Below, one piece after another: positions 1 to 16,676 of a stretch of DNA of 64,000 bases; the stretch's first letter is position 1; each line of letters begins with the position of its first letter. Position numbers and translations under genes: made by a program. Under the pieces are notes generated by a model. That model was not told the DNA's origin, made no database searches, and saw nothing but the letters and a program-made list of their open reading frames with translations. Origin of the DNA: Mangifera indica (Eukaryota > Streptophyta > Magnoliopsida > Sapindales > Anacardiaceae); contig NC_058145.1 of NCBI RefSeq assembly GCF_011075055.1, forward strand, positions 13,079,894-13,143,893, in the 5' to 3' direction.

Positions 1-1480
1 TTATAAATGAAACTTGAGCCCCATTCTTAAAGATGGCAACAAGAAAGGGCAGATCCACATTCCTTGTCCTTATTAAGGGAATAACAAAAAAATCTCATCT
101 CCTTCCTGCAAAAAATAATTATCCTTGTCCTCTTGCATAAATTTGAGTGACTAATAAGTTAACACTTCAAACGTTTTATTCATACATTAACTACATTGAG
201 CTTGTATTTTCAAGTCTCAATATCTTCGTAACTTTATAATAAATAATAATATAATTTAAATATATAGATAATATGTCATTATATGATTAGATTTTATTTT
301 AATTTTAATTCAAAATCATATCATCATGATAATAAATAATATATGTACTTAAATTATTTATCAAAAGTGTCTTCACGTCATTTTATTGCTTTGTAATTGT
401 AAATTATACTTGTTACACATGCACTTTTCAAAATGAGAAGGGACTTTTGTGTCATTGAGCTTTCAACCGCACATTATGCCAAAACATAACATCTTTGCCT
501 AATTTAAGAAGGCTAGTCAACCCCACAATATACAAGACGTGTGCCATTCCCTACAACTGGCTAGTCAACTAAATCCTTTTCCCTTCAAGCTAATTTTGCC
601 CTTATTATATTTCTGCCTTGCATGTGGCAATACTTTAAACGATTTACACCATTTCCCGTAATTTCTATTCTCTAGTGGTCCATAGGTAGATAAAATAAAC
701 ATATATTTTTAAAATTTTTTATATTATCTGTCATGAAATTTTTTATTATTTTGAAATTATACGAAATAATATATTTGATAAAAAAATAAATTATTAGAAT
801 GATATTTATTAGTGTTTAACCAATTGCCACCGTAGATTAATCTTGAAGTTCAAAAATCTCTCAATACTTTGACCCAGAAGAAAAATAAATATTAATACTT
901 TAAAGGGAAAAAAAAAAAAAGGTGTTGGTTTGGATGTCAGATCTGGATGAATTGCAATGTCCCCACTAGACTTGTTCAACTTTTGTTGGTAGCATTCTTC
1001 CCTAATACGCCTGTATTGTTAATGAAATAATTAAAGTTTATTTGATCAGACGGCATAAACATTTACTGAATCAGAAGCCAACCACCCCAACGCCCACCCC
1101 GCAGATCCATCTCTTATTTTTGTCTCCGTCTGGTTTCTTCTTTTCGCGTTGAAAGCGATGGATTTTGCCGAGTGACAGAAGCCATTGCCCTCAAAGTCTA
1201 CCTAACTTTTATGACGACTGGATGATCGTAGGTCAATCATTAATTCCAAATTTTACTTAGATTTTTAGGTTGATTTGATACCAAATTTTACTTAGGTTTT
1301 TAGGTTGATTTGATATCAAAGTACAATTCAACCCAAATAAAATTCGTGAAAAAAGAAAAAACATAAAAAATTTCATGGTGATGCTGCCATCATAGTCTCC
1401 CTGTAAGTCTTGATTTCAGCATGTGAAAGTGTGAAAGACGTAGCTACCTTTTATGGCTCTGGCTTTGTCTTGTTGAAATC
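1..1480. other. AT-rich intergenic DNA with a small tandem repeat
   Basis: No coding region is visible. An AT-rich block at about 225-375 matches the palindromic MITE family seen repeatedly in this window. A 35-base unit is repeated in direct tandem at 1246-1280 and 1281-1315 with one mismatch. Confidence 0.6.
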
Positions 1481-2313
1481 GGCCAAAGGACTATTTTACC
1501 AACTATTTTTTTGGTGAAATTCAAAAGTTTAACCACCCCAGTTAAAAAACTCAAACCCTTAACTTTTTTTTATTAAAATGAGGGAAAAAATAGTATTTTA
1601 TTATTTATATTAAAAATTAAAAAAAAAAATTTTCGTAAGTTTTAGAAACTAATATTTTATCTTTACCTAAAGTTTTTAAATTTTAAAAAGTAACAATTTT
1701 ATCCTCAAACCTAATGTTTTCATATTTTTCAAACTGTAGCTGCCCTCCAAAACTTTCAAAAACAGTAATCTCACCCCCATTATCTAACTTCAGCTTTCCA
1801 ACATCATTTGTGGCCTTCTCCTTCTCTCGGTGTGTCGAAAAACCGTGCGACGAAAAGATATTTCTTCATCACAGGGTGGTACGACAAAGAGATATTTGTC
1901 TCTTTGTTGCACGATTTTTCGGTGCATTGGGAGAAGGAGGCTAAAGACGACATTGAAAGGGATCCAAAAACTTAAGTTGAAGACTGGGAGTGAGATTGTT
2001 ATTTTTGAAAGTTTTGGAGGGTGGTTATAGTTTGAAAAGTATGAAAACTCTAGGTTTTGAGGTAAAAATATTACTCTTCAAAATTTGAAAACTTTAAATA
2101 AAAATAAAATATTAGTTTCTAAAACCTACGAGGGAAAAAGTAATAAAATTTATAATTTTTTTAATATAAATAGTAAAATGATCATTTTATCCCTCATTTT
2201 AATAAAAAAAGTGAACAAAAGTTAGCTCATAAATGAGAATTTGAATTTTTCAACTGATATGAATGTGCTTTTGAATTTAAACCAAAAATTGGGTGGGAAA
2301 TAGTGCTTTGCCC
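1481..2313. mobile_element. MULE-like foldback MITE with 10-bp target duplication
   Basis: The element is bounded by a perfect 10-bp direct repeat (TGTTGAAATC at 1471-1480 and 2314-2323), the size expected for Mutator-like elements. Its left end (GGCCAAAGGACTATTT) is an imperfect inverted copy of its right end, and the inverted similarity continues inward through most of the element, so the two arms form one long hairpin. Two short open frames near the centre (1714-1944 and 1830-2030) show no domain and are best read as chance. No transposase is present, so the element is non-autonomous. Confidence 0.8.
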
Positions 2314-2323
2314 TGTTGAAATC

Positions 2324-3413
2324 CTATAGTTTATTTGAACCCATCTGTCGTCTTCTCATTAGTCAATTCTCTTCACAAATTCGTCCAAACGTTAAGAATC
2401 CATTGCATATTCAACTCCGTAAATTTAGATAGAATTTAAAAACTTTGAAGCAAAAATGAAGATAACCCAAAAAACGCAGTTTTTTATGGTTTAGACATTG
2501 AAATCTTCATGATTAAAATATAATTATATATATATTTTAAATATAAAAATATTATATAATTAAATAATTTTACATTAATAATAAAATAACATCAAATTAT
2601 ATAATGATACATATAAATATATATATATATTTATATATTTAAAATGAATAAATATTTGGATGAAACTTTATTACTGTTTTTTTTTCAATTGAATTTCAAA
2701 ATTACTACTAATCAACGGATAAAATTTAGACCCACTGATTTGTGATGGACTTCATTTCACAATATAATTACCCAACCATTAGACAACAATCAATCCCCTA
2801 TTAAATTGAACCCAAATAGATAAGCATCTGTTACTTATATTTTACTTTAACTTAAAGACGGTTACTTCAAATATTTGGTTTTTCAGGAAAAAATTCAGTT
2901 CTTTTATGATTAAAACTTAGCTGGTTTCCTATTCTTCAAGCTCGTTTTGTTTTTTAATTTGTTTTCCAATCATTTCCCTTTTCTTTTTTGTTTAAATAAT
3001 ACAATAAAATAAAAGATCATGGAATCTGTCAAAATCTGGAGTTGTCACCAAGTTCAAACCAGCTTGCACTTGGCTAGATTTGTTTCCAGTATTTTTGTTT
3101 TCTAAATTTCCTGTTATATAATTAATGTTCTCCAATACACTAAAAGGGTTCTCGGAGTTTGCTGTTTACTTATGAGTTCACAAATCTAAGCCCTCTTTAT
3201 CTCTGTTGGAGCTTGAATGATCTTCGAGGTGACATCTTTTCACTTTTTTATTCGTATCTCTGTATCGTTTCTTGATTCCAGTTGTGTTTTAGATTGCCAG
3301 CAAATAAGTTCTTGTATTTATGATTTTTTTGTATTGCAACCCTAGATTTCATTTCACTGCTAGCTCAAAGAGTAGCAAGTTCCTTGTTGCTTAATCAATT
3401 TCAACACTTTGTT
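2324..3413. other. Promoter and 5' leader region of the HERK1-like gene
   Basis: AT-rich intergenic DNA. The block at 2518-2645 is another copy of the palindromic AT-rich MITE. The last few hundred bases are pyrimidine-rich and probably hold the leader of the downstream kinase gene. No clear TATA box was assigned. Confidence 0.5.
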
Positions 3414-5918
3414 ATGATGGGTTATAGAGGTTTTCATTTGTTAATCTGGGTTGTGTCAATCTTGTGTTTAGCATGCTTTTGTTCTTGTCAATCCCCCATA
3501 GATAATTACCTTATAAACTGTGGATCACCCACCAATACTACAGTAGACGGTCGTGTGTTTATGGCTGATAAATTGGCCTCACATTTACTTTCTTCACCAC
3601 AAGATGTTATCGTCAATACTTCAGAACCTGTAACTTCCTCCAATGATTCGTTGCTGTATCAAACGGCTAGAATTTTTACTGGATCCTCGAAGTACACCTT
3701 TCCTATTAGCCAAACCGGTAGGCACTGGATTCGGCTTTACTTCAATCCATTTGATTCAGGGAATTTCAATTTGAGCAGAGCTAATTTTTCAGTTTCCACC
3801 CAAAAGTATGGTCTCCTTAGCAATTTCATTGCTAACTCTAAAGTTGTTAACGAGTTTTCAGTAAATGTAACCACAGATAACCTTGTTATCAATTTCAGTC
3901 CTTCAGAAAATTCATTTGCATTTGTAAATGCCATTGAAGTCGTTTCAGTTCCTGACTTGCTCATCACTGATGATGCTGTCCTCATTAGCCCACAAGAGAA
4001 ATTCCAAGGCCTGATGTGGCAGGCATTGGAAACAGTGTATAGAGTAAACATGGGTGGACCTACCGTTACCCCTATGAATGATACCCTTGGACGAACTTGG
4101 GTTCCTGATCAAAGTTTCCTATTGCAAGCGAATCTAGCCACAAGTGTATCAAAGATTTCAGCTGTCAATTATGTTCCAGGTGGGGCTACTCAGCAAATTG
4201 CTCCTGCTTCTGTCTATGGTACTTGCACCAGGATGAACTCAGAAAGTGATCCTTCCAGCAATTTCAATGTGACCTGGGTATTCAATGTGGACCCAGGGTT
4301 TCAGTACCTTGTTCGGTTTCACTTTTGTGATATTGTGAGTGATGGTCTTAACGAGCTGTACTTCAATGTTTATATTGATTCCTGGATGGCCGTTAAGGAT
4401 CTTGATCTGAGTACTTATTTGGTTAACACTTTAGCGGCTGCATACTACATGGATTATGTTACAACAAAAACTGTTAACAATAAGCTTAATATAAGCATCG
4501 GTCCATCTAATCTGCATAACACTTACCCCAATGCCATTCTAAATGGGCTGGAGATCATGAAGATGAATAATTCACTCAGCAGCCTCAGTGGGCTGACCCC
4601 TGATATCTCCAGTTCAAGTTCCGAGAAGAATGCTGGACTCGGGATAATAGTGGGAGTGAGTGTTGGGGTGTTTGTTTTGGTGGTGTTGGCTGGAGTTCTC
4701 TTTATGTGTTGGACGAAAAAGAGGAGAATGGGGCACCTGGGACACTCAAAGACATGGATTCCTTTATCTATTAATGGAGGAAATTCTCACACCATGGGTA
4801 GTAAATACTCTAATGGAACAACTGCTAGTGTTAATTCTAACTTGGCGTATCGCTTTCCTTTTGTGGCAGTTCAAGAAGCCAGTAACAACTTTGATGAAAG
4901 TTGGGTTATTGGAATTGGTGGTTTTGGAAAGGTATACAAGGGAGTTTTAAACGATGGTACAAAAGTGGCTGTTAAGAGAGGAAATCCCCGGTCCCAACAG
5001 GGACTTGCCGAGTTCCAAACAGAGATTGAGATGCTTTCTCAGTTCCGGCACCGCCATCTGGTTTCACTGATTGGTTACTGCGATGAAAAGAATGAGATGA
5101 TATTGATTTATGAATATATGGAGAATGGGACCCTTAAGAGCCATCTCTATGGCTCAGGTCTTCCCGGCTTGAGTTGGAAGCAGAGACTTGAGGTATGCAT
5201 TGGAGCTGCTAGAGGACTTCATTACCTTCACACTGGTTATGCGAAAGCAGTTATTCATCGTGATGTAAAGTCTGCAAATATCTTGCTTGATGAGAACTTC
5301 ATGGCAAAAGTTGCTGATTTTGGTCTTTCAAAGACAGGGCCTGAAATTGATCAAACCCATGTGAGTACTGCAGTGAAAGGAAGTTTTGGGTACCTTGATC
5401 CAGAATATTTCAGAAGGCAACAACTGACAGAGAAGTCTGATGTTTATTCATTTGGGGTGGTTTTGTTTGAAGTCCTTTGTGCCAGACCGGTTATAGATCC
5501 AACCCTTCCAAGGGAAATGGTGAATTTAGCTGAATGGGCTATGAAATGGCAGAAGAAGGGGCAGCTGGAGCAAATCATAGATTCTACTCTTGCAGGAAAA
5601 ATTAGACCAGATTCTCTTAGGAAGTTTGGAGAAACAGCTGAGAAATGTTTGGCTGACTTTGGCGTTGACAGACCCTCAATGGGAGATGTCTTATGGAATC
5701 TGGAATATGCTCTTCAACTTCACGAGGCAGTTGTTCAAGGTGATCCTGAAGAAAACAGTACTAATTTGATTGGCGACCTCTCACCTCAAATCAACAGTTT
5801 CACCCAGGTTGGTGCTAGTGTTTCTGCTGCTAATTCTGATTCGTCAACTGCGGATGATCTCTCAGGAGTTTCAATGAGTAGGGTATTTTCACAGCTTGTT
5901 AAGTCTGAGGGCAGATAA
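3414..5918 (+). CDS. HERK1: CrRLK1L receptor-like kinase, HERK1 type
   Basis: A single-exon receptor kinase of 834 residues in the THESEUS/FERONIA (CrRLK1L) family, which senses cell-wall and RALF-peptide signals at the plasma membrane and controls cell growth. The start is the first of two adjacent ATGs; the longer open frame begins with a TTG and is not needed. Order: signal peptide (about 1-25), malectin-like ectodomain with many N-glycosylation sites (about 27-400), transmembrane helix (about 409-432), kinase domain (about 490-770). Visible kinase motifs are the glycine loop GIGGFGKV, VAVKRG, HRDVKSAN and DFGLSK, so this is an RD-type active kinase. The tail ends in DDLSGVSMSRVFSQLVKSEG, which matches HERK1 as I remember it. 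Length and lack of introns fit the family (HERK1 is about 830 residues). The close paralogue At5g59700 cannot be excluded as the better ortholog. Confidence 0.95.
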   Translation: MMGYRGFHLLIWVVSILCLACFCSCQSPIDNYLINCGSPTNTTVDGRVFMADKLASHLLSSPQDVIVNTSEPVTSSNDSLLYQTARIFTGSSKYTFPISQTGRHWIRLYFNPFDSGNFNLSRANFSVSTQKYGLLSNFIANSKVVNEFSVNVTTDNLVINFSPSENSFAFVNAIEVVSVPDLLITDDAVLISPQEKFQGLMWQALETVYRVNMGGPTVTPMNDTLGRTWVPDQSFLLQANLATSVSKISAVNYVPGGATQQIAPASVYGTCTRMNSESDPSSNFNVTWVFNVDPGFQYLVRFHFCDIVSDGLNELYFNVYIDSWMAVKDLDLSTYLVNTLAAAYYMDYVTTKTVNNKLNISIGPSNLHNTYPNAILNGLEIMKMNNSLSSLSGLTPDISSSSSEKNAGLGIIVGVSVGVFVLVVLAGVLFMCWTKKRRMGHLGHSKTWIPLSINGGNSHTMGSKYSNGTTASVNSNLAYRFPFVAVQEASNNFDESWVIGIGGFGKVYKGVLNDGTKVAVKRGNPRSQQGLAEFQTEIEMLSQFRHRHLVSLIGYCDEKNEMILIYEYMENGTLKSHLYGSGLPGLSWKQRLEVCIGAARGLHYLHTGYAKAVIHRDVKSANILLDENFMAKVADFGLSKTGPEIDQTHVSTAVKGSFGYLDPEYFRRQQLTEKSDVYSFGVVLFEVLCARPVIDPTLPREMVNLAEWAMKWQKKGQLEQIIDSTLAGKIRPDSLRKFGETAEKCLADFGVDRPSMGDVLWNLEYALQLHEAVVQGDPEENSTNLIGDLSPQINSFTQVGASVSAANSDSSTADDLSGVSMSRVFSQLVKSEGR

Positions 5919-7410
5919 TTCATCGGGGGTTGTACTCCATGAGTTTAGCTCCTCACACAGTTACACCTCATTGGTTTGTCCTCTGATCAACCGATACTTC
6001 CCACATTATAATGAATTGTTGTATTTTCTTTATTTTGTGTCATAGAGTTCAATTCTAGATTTTCATCAATACCTTTGCATTTTTGATTAACCATGGGAGC
6101 ATATGTTAATGTGGCTTGTTGTTTGGTCACTAGACAAATGAAAGGAGGTTGTGGCTGTAGCTTAATGTCCTTCAGATAGGTGTATAAATCCAACTGTATG
6201 AATTGGGAAGTTGTGTGAGTTCTCAGTTACTGCATGGTTAGTGGTTCCAGCGAGATTTACAAATTGTATAAGGATTTTATATTTTAGATTTGTCCATTAG
6301 GTTATTTCCATGTTTATTAATTTATGCTTCATAAAGTGCACTTCTTCTCCTGATGCAGTTGTTTGTGTGACTTATGCTTAATGCAATTATTTTGTTTTTG
6401 TTTTTTTTTCTATTTGCATGCCTAACCAGTCGAATATCGTTGTTTTCTTGAGTCTTGTACGTCACAGTCTTGAGAGCAAGAAGATAGAAGTAGCATTTAT
6501 AAGATGATTTAAAGCAGGCATGCTTGCCTCTTGGTTCGAGTTGATTTTCTATTCCAGCTAACAGAGGACGATCCCTCTTGGCCAAATGGTTTGATTTGGG
6601 TTGCTTTCTAGGTCCGTAGAATTTTGACTTCGTGCGTTGCAAGTATGTACTTTTCTTCAGTTTTTGTTTTGTGAAGAGATGACAATTCCCTATAGTTGAG
6701 CATGACTGCCATCCTGAATGAGAAAAGAATTCTTTGATAAAAACAAAGATATTGACAAGAATAGTTAAAATCTCCATAGTCAACGATGGAATGGGGATAT
6801 ATATATCTCTCTTATATATTTTTTAAACTCTAATCGGGATTATAAAAAGAAAATTGTGTAAAATTTCTCCTTGCAAAAAAAGGATAAAGATTCTTCATTA
6901 TCACTGTGTTGAAGACAAAGTGGGGAGGGGGAAAGGTTTCTCTTGCAACGACAGAAATGAGATTAAAGTATTCGATCCTTACTCATCTTATTTGTCATCT
7001 CTAAATTGTTGTCTAAACTTTTTGTGGTTTAATATTCCTCCCTAATCACACCAAATGATGTTAAGATTTTTTTTTTAAGGAAAACTGTGATTGAAACAAA
7101 TTCTAATTATGTTTGCAGGAGCATGGTAAATCAATTCTTAACTCCGCTAATTGGGATGTGAGAAATTTGATCTAAAAAACTTGGATAAATGCTCAACATT
7201 TACACATTCTGTTCTTCTTTTGACAGTCTCTTAGTCGTGTGTCAATGTATGTATAATTATTTTCTTTTTCAAGTTCTAACGCAACGCGTTTTGAGAGGAG
7301 AATTTCTGACTCAACTTTCAGAACTCCATTTCTCTGTAAGTCTTCACCCCTCTAATTGGAAGGTATCTGTCCAAATCAAAAATCCCACCATCATCACCCC
7401 TCTGTAAAAC
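5919..7410. other. 3' flank of HERK1-like gene, no gene seen
   Basis: The 3' UTR of the kinase gene must lie in the first few hundred bases. The longest open frame (153 codons, minus strand, 6322-6783) has a low-complexity, basic composition and no recognisable domain, so it is not called. The rest is AT-rich and featureless. Confidence 0.5.
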
Positions 7411-7817
7411 TGTTGGAGACTCAAAATAAAGAAGAGTCTCACATCTAATAAACTTAAATAAAATGAGTGATATATAAGTGTTGTGGATTGGACCTTAATA
7501 TAAGCCAATTGGTTTTATGTAACATGAGTTTCAATCTTCATACTTGTAAATCCATTATATATATTTTCGATATAGTATCAGAGCATGAGTCAAACGGCGG
7601 GTTTAGGGTTTAAGGTTTAACCACCTAGGTGTTTGCACTTAAACGGAGGTGTTGGAGACTCAAAGAAAGAGTCACACATCTAATAAATAAAACATAAGTA
7701 GTGGTATATAAGTGTGTGGATTGGACTATCTAAATTGGACCTTAACAAAAGCCAATTGGTTTTATGTAACATGAGTTTCAATCTTCACACTTGTAAACCT
7801 AATATATATTTTCGGCA
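7411..7817 (+). mobile_element. TRIM retroelement with two short LTRs
   Basis: Two direct repeats starting TGTTGGAGACTCAAA (about 7411-7571 and 7650-7817) enclose a gap of about 80 bases. Directly after the first repeat is TAGTATCAGAGC (7573-7584), one base different from the usual initiator-Met-tRNA primer site TGGTATCAGAGC. A 5-bp direct repeat AAAAC flanks the whole unit (7406-7410 and 7818-7822). Short LTRs, primer site, tiny interior and 5-bp target duplication define a terminal-repeat retrotransposon in miniature (TRIM), with no coding capacity. The two LTRs differ by several small indels, so the insertion is not recent. Confidence 0.85.
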
Positions 7818-8049
7818 AAAACTGGCTTTGTAAGTTCTACCAAGTTTTAAAGAAACAACAGATTTCTGGTTGGACCAGAAGCCTTTCCCATTGCCTTCTT
7901 TTTTATTATATCTCCCTCCATTGATGACTTTCACTGTTCAATATCCCACCATCATCACTCCCAACAGAGCAGACAGAAAGTTGATTAAAATTAAACCACA
8001 AAATCAATAAAACTGGCAGAATTCTTTTTATATTATTTGCCATGAAATC

Positions 8050-8441
8050 TCAATATGGACTATCAGCAACATCAACTTCTGCCGTGGATGATAACATTAA
8101 TCTACGAAACAAAGACAACAAAGCTGCACACGATACCTCTTTAGCTCGCCTAAGCACCACACACTTCCTTTTTACATTAACATATTTAGCACTGTATTTT
8201 TTGCCTTGTCTCAATCTCGTTATCAATCTTCTTCTATTATTCTTCGCTTTCTCTTTAACTCTGCCAAAGCACTTCTGGTGATCCTTTCCTGGGCACTCAT
8301 TTTTTCCTCTCTTGTAAACGTGTAGCTCCTTAGATACATTTGCCTGCATGAGATGCTGTCAACAACTCTAGCGTGTCCATGGCCTCCCTGGCACCCATAA
8401 TTAGCGCTCACCGACAGCACGAACGCCGCCTCCGACTCCAT
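8050..8441 (-). pseudogene. Small basic plant protein gene, frame-broken
   Basis: Two overlapping minus-strand frames look like one protein split by a single-base change. The upstream frame (ATG at 8441) reads through CRQMYLRSYTFTREEKMSAQ; the other continues as KCFGRVKEKAKNNRRRL and ends near SCAALLSLFRRLMLSSTAEV with a stop at 8050. The switch must lie near 8260-8275, where one lost base would explain it. As far as I recall, plant genomes encode a small uncharacterised family with this layout (a RQMYLRSYTF-like start, a FGRVKEK segment and a cysteine-containing FRRL tail); its function is not known to me. This could be a pseudogene, a strain-specific break or a sequencing error. Confidence 0.5.
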
Positions 8442-8973
8442 AGAGGTACAATAGTGTCATTTATACAACTTGACTTGCAAGAGGAGACCATTGCAAGAAA
8501 TTCAATAATGGGGATATTGCATTGTTCTTCTCCTCTTATTTAGACATGTATGAATATGATTGTTCAGCCAACATTAATTAACAAAAACCCATTTGGGTTT
8601 CATGAGCTAATCATGTTTTGGTACATGCGATGATCACTAATTTTGGTCCCTCTTGAGATTGACTTAAAATTAATTGACTGTGTTTTATGTTACAATTAAG
8701 TAAATCAAGAATTGGTCCATCCGTCAATCTTCCCAAGGACAAAAAGAAACATTTTCTCGTGATTTTGACGCACTTTCTGAGGATTAGCAATAAATGTTTG
8801 GCTGTTTGCAATTTAGTAGGTAACTTAATTACGTTATTGTAGATAATGCGAAGGAGAATGTTGATCTAAACAAGTAACGATAAAATTAGTGTCAAAGTTA
8901 TGATTATAGAAGGCCCGGTTTCACTTGATTGTTTGGCTGTTTGTTACGATGCAAAAATTATCATAAATATTTG
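8442..8973. other. Intergenic DNA, nothing assigned
   Basis: Unique-looking, moderately AT-rich sequence upstream of the small frame-broken gene. No coding region, RNA gene or repeat structure was recognised. Confidence 0.4.
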
Positions 8974-9443
8974 GCCACAGGACTTATTCCCACCCCAGGT
9001 GTGTTACATTCACATATTAGTATCCGTTAAATATTAAAAATTTAAATATTTACTTATAAATTATTAAAATTAACAAAATTAATAATAAAGATTAATTATC
9101 TTCATCTTTATCTCTGGATAAAAGTAAATTATTTTTGTCTAATAACAAAAACACTATTTTTGATTAAACATGATATCAAAAAAAGGGATAAAGAGAGAAG
9201 TCAATCAGAGATGATGCTAGAAAATGAAAAGAGGAAAAAAAAAACTTAAAAGAGAAAATGTAACATTTTTAAATTTAATCATAAAGAAAAATTATTAATT
9301 TTTTAAATTTACAAGAGAAACTGATGATGTTAATTAATTGTATTAATTTTAATAATTTATAAATAAATATTTGAGTTTAATTATTTAATTGATACTAACA
9401 CGAGAATACAACAAACCTAGGGTGAAAATAAGCCCTTTCGACC
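8974..9443. mobile_element. MULE-like MITE (family with ACTTATTCCCACC ends)
   Basis: The left end reads GCCACAGGACTTATTCCCAC and the right end is its imperfect inverse (GGGTGAAAATAAGCCCTTTC). A perfect 10-bp direct repeat TAAATATTTG lies outside both ends (8964-8973 and 9444-9453). This fits a short non-autonomous Mutator-like element. Related copies are at about 18036-18560 and 53596-54120. Confidence 0.75.
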
Positions 9444-9453
9444 TAAATATTTG

Positions 9454-11255
9454 TTCGTAGTAGTTTTAAATAATATCAGTACTAAATAACAGTATATATA
9501 TATATATTCATTCATTCCACGTAATTTTTTAATAAGCAATTTAGTTAGGTGGTTAATACAAGTGTGGCCTAGTCAAGTTATGTTTGGGCAGTATGACCCA
9601 TCAAGTTGGATCCAACAACGAACTTTCCCCTTGGTTCCGCCTTATATTCTAAGTTTGACCTGTTAATAACAAATTTGATTTAGGTGGATAAATTTTTAAA
9701 AAATAATTTTTTATTTAAATTGTAATTTGAACAATTTTCATACCGAATCAAACCCTAAATCATATTATTTTAAAATACATATATAATTATATTCAATATA
9801 ATTTTTTAATATGTGACTAGGTGTACAACTTATTTTACGCCTATTTTGTAATTTTTTTACATGTATATTGTATGCATTTCATATTTATTTTACATGATTA
9901 TATTTAATTTTAGAAATAATTTAATTGATTTTATTAAATATATATATTTAGAAACGAATTATTTTAATAGGTTTAAACCACTAAAATGTATTTTTTTAGT
10001 TTAGTTTAAAACCTAAAATGATTTGATTTAAAAATTTGTAAACTGTTTTTTTTAGTAATAAAATTATATATTCATATTTTTTATATATAAATATATATAT
10101 ATATATATATAAATTTATTATAATATAAGTAAATAATTTTAAATTAATAATAAAATATTATTATACACATAACATAGCTTTTTTTCAATTTGGATTAAAA
10201 AAGCTTTCAAATAGTGCACAACCCGCAACAAATTTTGATCGCAAGTCGTTTCAACGGCTCTGATTTGTTAGTAACAAACTACCGCTGCTCTGCTTTGCTT
10301 GCGTCAGTAACCAAACTTTTACTTTAAAACAAAAGGCTCCAATCCAACTGGCAGCAACAACAGAATCTCAATTACCATATACGGATATAAGAAATGATTC
10401 TCACTAAATGTGTTTTTAAATAAATACATCATGCCAGCACACTTTCCATTTATAACCCTTTTCAAAATCCCAATCATTTCTATGTGGGACCACCATTTAC
10501 TATATTTCTTAATAAAAAGGAAATAATTATTTTATAATTATCAAATTAGTTTCCATAAATATATATATTTATCTAGTGCTGGAGACACATAAGTCACTGG
10601 ATAAAAGTCTCCAATAGGTGATTTCCACGTATGGTAACGGTAGTAAAAAAACCCACTCACGTGGCTTTTTCCAATTGGCCTTCTCCATTTGGCATATGGA
10701 TACGTCTATTGCCACTATCACACACAAAAACAAACTCTTCGCTTTAAGCTTTTGAATCGCTCGCTTCTTATATTCGTTACGGATCTCAATCGGCTTCTTT
10801 TCAGAGGGACACACAGTAGCCAAAACATTCTCTCTCTATTTCTCTGGTAAGAGTTAAGACTGCAACCCTAAATTTTTACGTTCCATTTCATTGTTTTATA
10901 GAGTAATCATTTAATTATTAATTGTAATTTGTTTAAATTATTTTTTCGTTTTTTTCTGTTTGATTGCCGAGAAAGTTTAGCCAAGGGAAAGATATGGGTG
11001 TTTTTCCGATTTAGTTTAGTAATTCAAGTTTTCATGGGAGAGACTGTAATCACTGACAACTGTTACTCGTAAATTTTATTTTATGTTATTGTTCTGTCAT
11101 TGTTTTGATGTTAATGCTACTGAGTTTGGGTGGTCAGGTCGTGATTTTTTTTTTTTCGTTTTGGCGTTTCTAGTTTCAGGGAAAAGTGTAGAAAAGGTTT
11201 GGCTTTCATTAAATTTATTATTGAGCTGGATTTCTAGCTATCACTTTTGTTGTCA
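9454..11255. other. Intergenic DNA and leader of the Ca2+-ATPase gene
   Basis: Very AT-rich, with an (AT)n run near 10088-10111 inside a copy of the palindromic AT-rich MITE (about 10060-10175). The end of the stretch is the probable leader of the downstream gene: a consensus donor (CTCTG/GTAAGAG, GT at 10847) and acceptors near 11179 or 11236 would remove a 5' UTR intron of roughly 330-390 bases. Confidence 0.5.

Positions 11256-16676
<5,421 letters not shown>

Noticed and set aside
1714..2030. Open frames in the centre of the foldback element
   Set aside because: No transposase or other domain; they overlap each other and the inner arms of the inverted repeat.
3384..3413. Ten extra N-terminal codons for the HERK1-like kinase
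   Set aside because: They depend on a TTG start; the ATG at 3414 directly precedes the signal peptide.
6322..6783. 153-codon open frame on the minus strand downstream of HERK1
   Set aside because: Basic, low-complexity composition, no domain, no splice context, and it lies in the 3' flank of an expressed-type gene.
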